A stretch of 8,839 nt of DNA from assembly GCA_001799195.1 (NCBI GenBank), contig MGSU01000166.1, positions 1 to 8,839 on the forward strand, written 5' to 3'. Source of the stretch: Deltaproteobacteria bacterium RIFOXYA12_FULL_61_11 (GTDB taxonomy: Bacteria; Bdellovibrionota_F; JAHFAK01; YA12-FULL-61-11). A model generated the notes under the pieces. That model was not told the origin of the DNA. It did no database searches and was given only the letters and a program-made list of their open reading frames with translations. Below are positions 6,451 to 8,839 of the stretch, piece by piece; position 1 is the first letter of the stretch, and each line of letters begins with the position of its first letter. Position numbers and translations under genes: made by a program.

Positions 6451-8074
6451 GCCGAGCCTCGCCGCCGCGTTGGCCGTGGTCTGCCTGCTTTTCACAACCG
6501 CATCCACCCAGGCCATGAACGTGCAGGCGGTCTACACGGCCTCCTGTCAACGGCAGGTCGGAGTGCTGTTGGAGGTCGGTCGGCACCACCTCACCATGCT
6601 CACCCTCAGCGGTCGCATCCTCTCCTTACCCCGGCACGAGCTGATCTACATGGTCGAATACCCCCTCGACAGCGTTCCCTTTGAGGGGGTCAGGGGCGGC
6701 GACCCCAGCCGGGTGGTCGACATCGTCACGAGACAAGGGACCAACCTGTTGCCGTTGGTCAAGGGCTGGCCGATCGACTACTCCCGCGACGATATTTCAT
6801 TCCTCAGCCTCGACGGCGCCGAGGTCGTGGTCCACCGCGAACACATCTTCGGCCTCGAGTTCTCGGCCGCGCCGACCGAACTGCTTTTCCCGGCAACCAA
6901 GCGGCGTATCCTGGAGTTCGTCCATCCCTATGTCTTCGCGTCCTGTGCGCAGGAACCGCCCCCCCTCGGCTCGTCCGAGGTCTCGAGCGACCCCTCGCAA
7001 CCGGAAGCAGCGACCATCGTCGAGCTTGAACGCAGGAAGATCTTCCCCCAACAATTCTTCCCCGATCCGGTGGCCATCAAGCGTGAACTCGACCGCCGGC
7101 TCGAAGGCTATGAACGCTTGCGCATCTACGAACGCTCCCAGAAGTTCTATCCCGTACCTCAGGTGTACAAGAATCTGACGTCGCTGGGTCTCTGGCTCTC
7201 CGCGGGGAGCCGCTACGGGGCCTCGGGCTCGCGCAGCAACAACCTCAACCCCATGTTGGTCAATGAATACTCCAGCGGCCCCTTCGGGTATCAGCACCGC
7301 CTGGTTTCCGGCAACGGTCCGATGCCCTACTCCCTCCACACCGAGATCCAGTCCCAGCTCTACTACCGTTTCAAGGCCGACTACTTCCACCTCTCGGCCA
7401 TGCTCGACCCCAACCTGTTCCTGGTCGGCGACAAGTATGCCTGGACCAAGGAAGACCTCGACCCCATCGATGAACGCTTCAACGAAATGCTCCTCGTCGA
7501 GAGCGGCCTAGACTTCGGCCCCCTCTCCCTCGAGTGGTACCTGATCGACCCCCTCAACACCGCGGTGCGGCAGGAGGAGGACTTCTTGGGGCTCGAGATG
7601 AACCTGATGCGCTTCGGTCTCGTCTACCACCATTACCTGGTACGAGTCTCCCTGGTCGCGGGAAGGACCTTCGGTTTCCTCAACTCCCCCCAGCACAGCT
7701 ATGTCGAGTCCGAGGGATCCTCACCAGCAGAACTCGTCACCACTCCGTCGCTGGACGTGGTGCGCCTCAACGTGGATCTGACCGGTTCCGACAGTTATCT
7801 GCTCAACCTCAGCACCATCGTCCGACGCTTCGGCTGCCGCAGCGACCAGATCACCTGGACCGAGGAGGGCTCCCACTTGGAAGAAGGCTTGCGCTATCGC
7901 AGTCTGGCCGTCGAACCGGCACTGCACGGCTCGTGGCGTTTCGGCACGCGGTACGAGCTAGGAGGGTTCCTCTCGACGGAACTCCGCAGGATCGAACACG
8001 GCACCGGTTCCCTGGAGGATACCCGACATCGCCTGGTTCCCAAGCTCGGAGTCCTGGCCTCGCTGACCTTCTGA
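6434..8074 (+). CDS. Predicted outer-membrane beta-barrel protein, paralogue 2, with N-terminal small-beta domain
   Basis: A 546-residue, full-length diverged paralogue of the preceding gene, also of no family I recognise. The TTG start gives a signal peptide with likely cleavage after STQA27. Shared features, in order, are: VQAVYTASCQRQVG (Cys38); a beta pattern ending LSGRILSLPRHEL (58-70); a linker SCAQEPPPLGSS around Cys171; a helical segment with ERLRIYER (227-234); and long alternating strands that include SSGPFGYQ (AEGPFGVV in paralogue 1) and DVVRLNVDL (DVLRLGLDL in paralogue 1). It ends in LGVLASLTF, with the terminal Phe expected of outer-membrane barrels. The mature protein has one further cysteine, C468, with no counterpart at the same place in paralogue 1. 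The overlap with paralogue 1 implies coupled translation and perhaps a fixed ratio of the two proteins. A porin, a secretion channel or a surface structural protein are all possible; the sequence does not choose between them. Confidence 0.7.
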   Translation: MSCCSRPSLAAALAVVCLLFTTASTQAMNVQAVYTASCQRQVGVLLEVGRHHLTMLTLSGRILSLPRHELIYMVEYPLDSVPFEGVRGGDPSRVVDIVTRQGTNLLPLVKGWPIDYSRDDISFLSLDGAEVVVHREHIFGLEFSAAPTELLFPATKRRILEFVHPYVFASCAQEPPPLGSSEVSSDPSQPEAATIVELERRKIFPQQFFPDPVAIKRELDRRLEGYERLRIYERSQKFYPVPQVYKNLTSLGLWLSAGSRYGASGSRSNNLNPMLVNEYSSGPFGYQHRLVSGNGPMPYSLHTEIQSQLYYRFKADYFHLSAMLDPNLFLVGDKYAWTKEDLDPIDERFNEMLLVESGLDFGPLSLEWYLIDPLNTAVRQEEDFLGLEMNLMRFGLVYHHYLVRVSLVAGRTFGFLNSPQHSYVESEGSSPAELVTTPSLDVVRLNVDLTGSDSYLLNLSTIVRRFGCRSDQITWTEEGSHLEEGLRYRSLAVEPALHGSWRFGTRYELGGFLSTELRRIEHGTGSLEDTRHRLVPKLGVLASLTF

Positions 8075-8095
8075 ACGCTCCGAGCAGAGCGCTTC
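8073..8095. terminator. Possible bidirectional hairpin between convergent genes
   Basis: GAACGCTC (8073-8080) pairs with GAGCGCTTC (8087-8095) over a 6-nt loop, with a one-base bulge. It lies between the paralogue 2 stop and the dinB stop, where a shared terminator is expected. No T-run follows on either strand, so the call is weak. Confidence 0.3.
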
Positions 8096-8110
8096 GGTCT
8101 GGCCTTGGCC

Positions 8111-8839
8111 TCAGAAATCGAAACAGAGCTGGCCCGGTGCTCCCACGTCGGAAAGGTTCGTGACCGACAGGCCGAGCAAGCGGACCGGTGGGAAAGGAGC
8201 AAGGAGCGTACGGTCCAGAACCGCCCGAGCGCATTGGTACAAACTCTCTGCCCGGTTGGTGGGCACCAGGGTCGTGCCGCTGCGGGTCTGCAGGGTGAAA
8301 TCGTGGTACTTGAGCTTGATCGTCACCGTGCGGCCGACCATGCCCCGGCGGCGCAGCGCGGCCGCTACCTCCTCGGCCTCTTCGACAAGCACGGCATACA
8401 GGAACGGCAGCTCTGTGGTGTCTCGCTCGAAGGTACGCTCGGACCCTCGACTCTTGGGTACCCACTCGGACACCACCGCACGATCATCGATACCTCTGGC
8501 CAGGTCGAAGAGAAAACCCCCGAACTTGCCCAGCTCTCGCTGGAGTTGCAGCCGGGACAACCGGCGCAGGTCGGCCACCGTACGGACACCCAGCTCTCCC
8601 AAGTGCCGGCCGGTGACCGTTCCGACTCCCCACAGGCAGGCGACCGGCAAGGGGTCGAGGAACTCCTGCACCTTCGAAGGATGGACCACGGTGAGACCAT
8701 CCGGCTTGCGTCGCTCCGAAGCGATCTTGGCCACCAATTTGGAAGGTCCGACCCCGGCCGAAGCGGTCAGACCGGTGCGACGGACGATCTCGGCCTTGAT
8801 CCAGCGCGCCGCTGTCACTCCCAACTCGAAGCCGAGCCG
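8111..8839 (-). CDS. dinB: DNA polymerase IV (Y family), 3' part; N-terminus beyond the window
   Basis: Error-prone translesion DNA polymerase. The visible 242 residues are the C-terminal part, and the frame stays open to the window edge, so the first 100 or more residues with the fingers and the catalytic acidic residues are outside. Visible in order: the end of the palm (TGLTASAGVGPSKLVAKIASE, first 19 residues diagnostic, followed by RRKPDG), the thumb helix-hairpin-helix (LWGVGTVTGRHLGELGVRT), the linker with KSRGSERTFERD, and the little finger with TVTIKLKYHDFTLQTRS and VRLLGLSVTNL. The protein ends in GQLCFDF, where QLCFDF resembles the hexameric beta-clamp-binding motif. It is convergent with the envelope operon, its stop lying 36 nt from the paralogue 2 stop, so it is not part of that unit. 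Its promoter, and any SOS box, is outside the window. Confidence 0.93.
   Translation of the reverse strand, partial: RLGFELGVTAARWIKAEIVRRTGLTASAGVGPSKLVAKIASERRKPDGLTVVHPSKVQEFLDPLPVACLWGVGTVTGRHLGELGVRTVADLRRLSRLQLQRELGKFGGFLFDLARGIDDRAVVSEWVPKSRGSERTFERDTTELPFLYAVLVEEAEEVAAALRRRGMVGRTVTIKLKYHDFTLQTRSGTTLVPTNRAESLYQCARAVLDRTLLAPFPPVRLLGLSVTNLSDVGAPGQLCFDF

Noticed and set aside
7851-8465. 204-codon - strand frame overlapping dinB and the end of paralogue 2
   Set aside because: It runs through dinB in a different frame from the conserved one and has an Arg/Pro/Ala-rich shadow composition.
1-8839. tRNA, rRNA, CRISPR arrays, insertion sequences or attachment sites
   Set aside because: I saw no cloverleaf, direct-repeat array, transposase motif or terminal inverted repeats. 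Almost the whole window is explained by protein genes.

Overview
This is a GC-rich window from a Gram-negative bacterium. That reading rests on one probable lipoprotein and two predicted outer-membrane beta-barrel proteins that end in phenylalanine. The xylulokinase belongs to the clade with a YRAGDQPN signature around its catalytic Asp, which I associate from memory with Bacteroidota, Planctomycetota and Spirochaetota-type bacteria. Together with the high GC and the DUF1015 gene this fits a Planctomycetota-like or related lineage, but the taxonomic guess is weak and the window has no rRNA or tRNA to settle it.

Region 1 (about 1-4074) is a probable three-gene operon on the + strand: a DUF1015 protein, an FGGY xylulokinase (xylB) and a xylose-isomerase-family TIM barrel (xylA-like). 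The gaps are 19 and 17 nt. A candidate promoter and a near-palindrome lie upstream of the first gene. The isomerase and kinase would convert D-xylose to D-xylulose and then to D-xylulose 5-phosphate for the pentose phosphate pathway. The isomerase carries His where the family has a metal-1 Asp ligand and has a longer loop between metal ligands, so its exact substrate is open. The job of DUF1015 in this setting is unknown.

Region 2 (about 4100-8074) looks like a separate envelope operon on the + strand, with its own candidate extended -10 promoter. It encodes a probable lipoprotein with a thioredoxin fold and a single-cysteine CPYS motif, followed after 7 nt by two tandem, diverged paralogues of 537 and 546 residues whose reading frames overlap by 17 nt. 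Both paralogues have a signal peptide, a shared N-terminal small-beta domain, a Pro/Ser-rich linker, a conserved helical ERLxxYE segment and a predicted C-terminal outer-membrane beta-barrel. Each has two cysteines exactly 133 residues apart (C39/C172 and C38/C171). I do not recognise these families. The set may be an undescribed outer-membrane module in which the thiol lipoprotein serves disulfides in the barrels; that link is inference.

Region 3 (8111-8839) is the 3' part of a DNA polymerase IV gene (dinB) on the - strand, convergent with the envelope operon and cut by the window edge. A small imperfect hairpin sits between the convergent stops.
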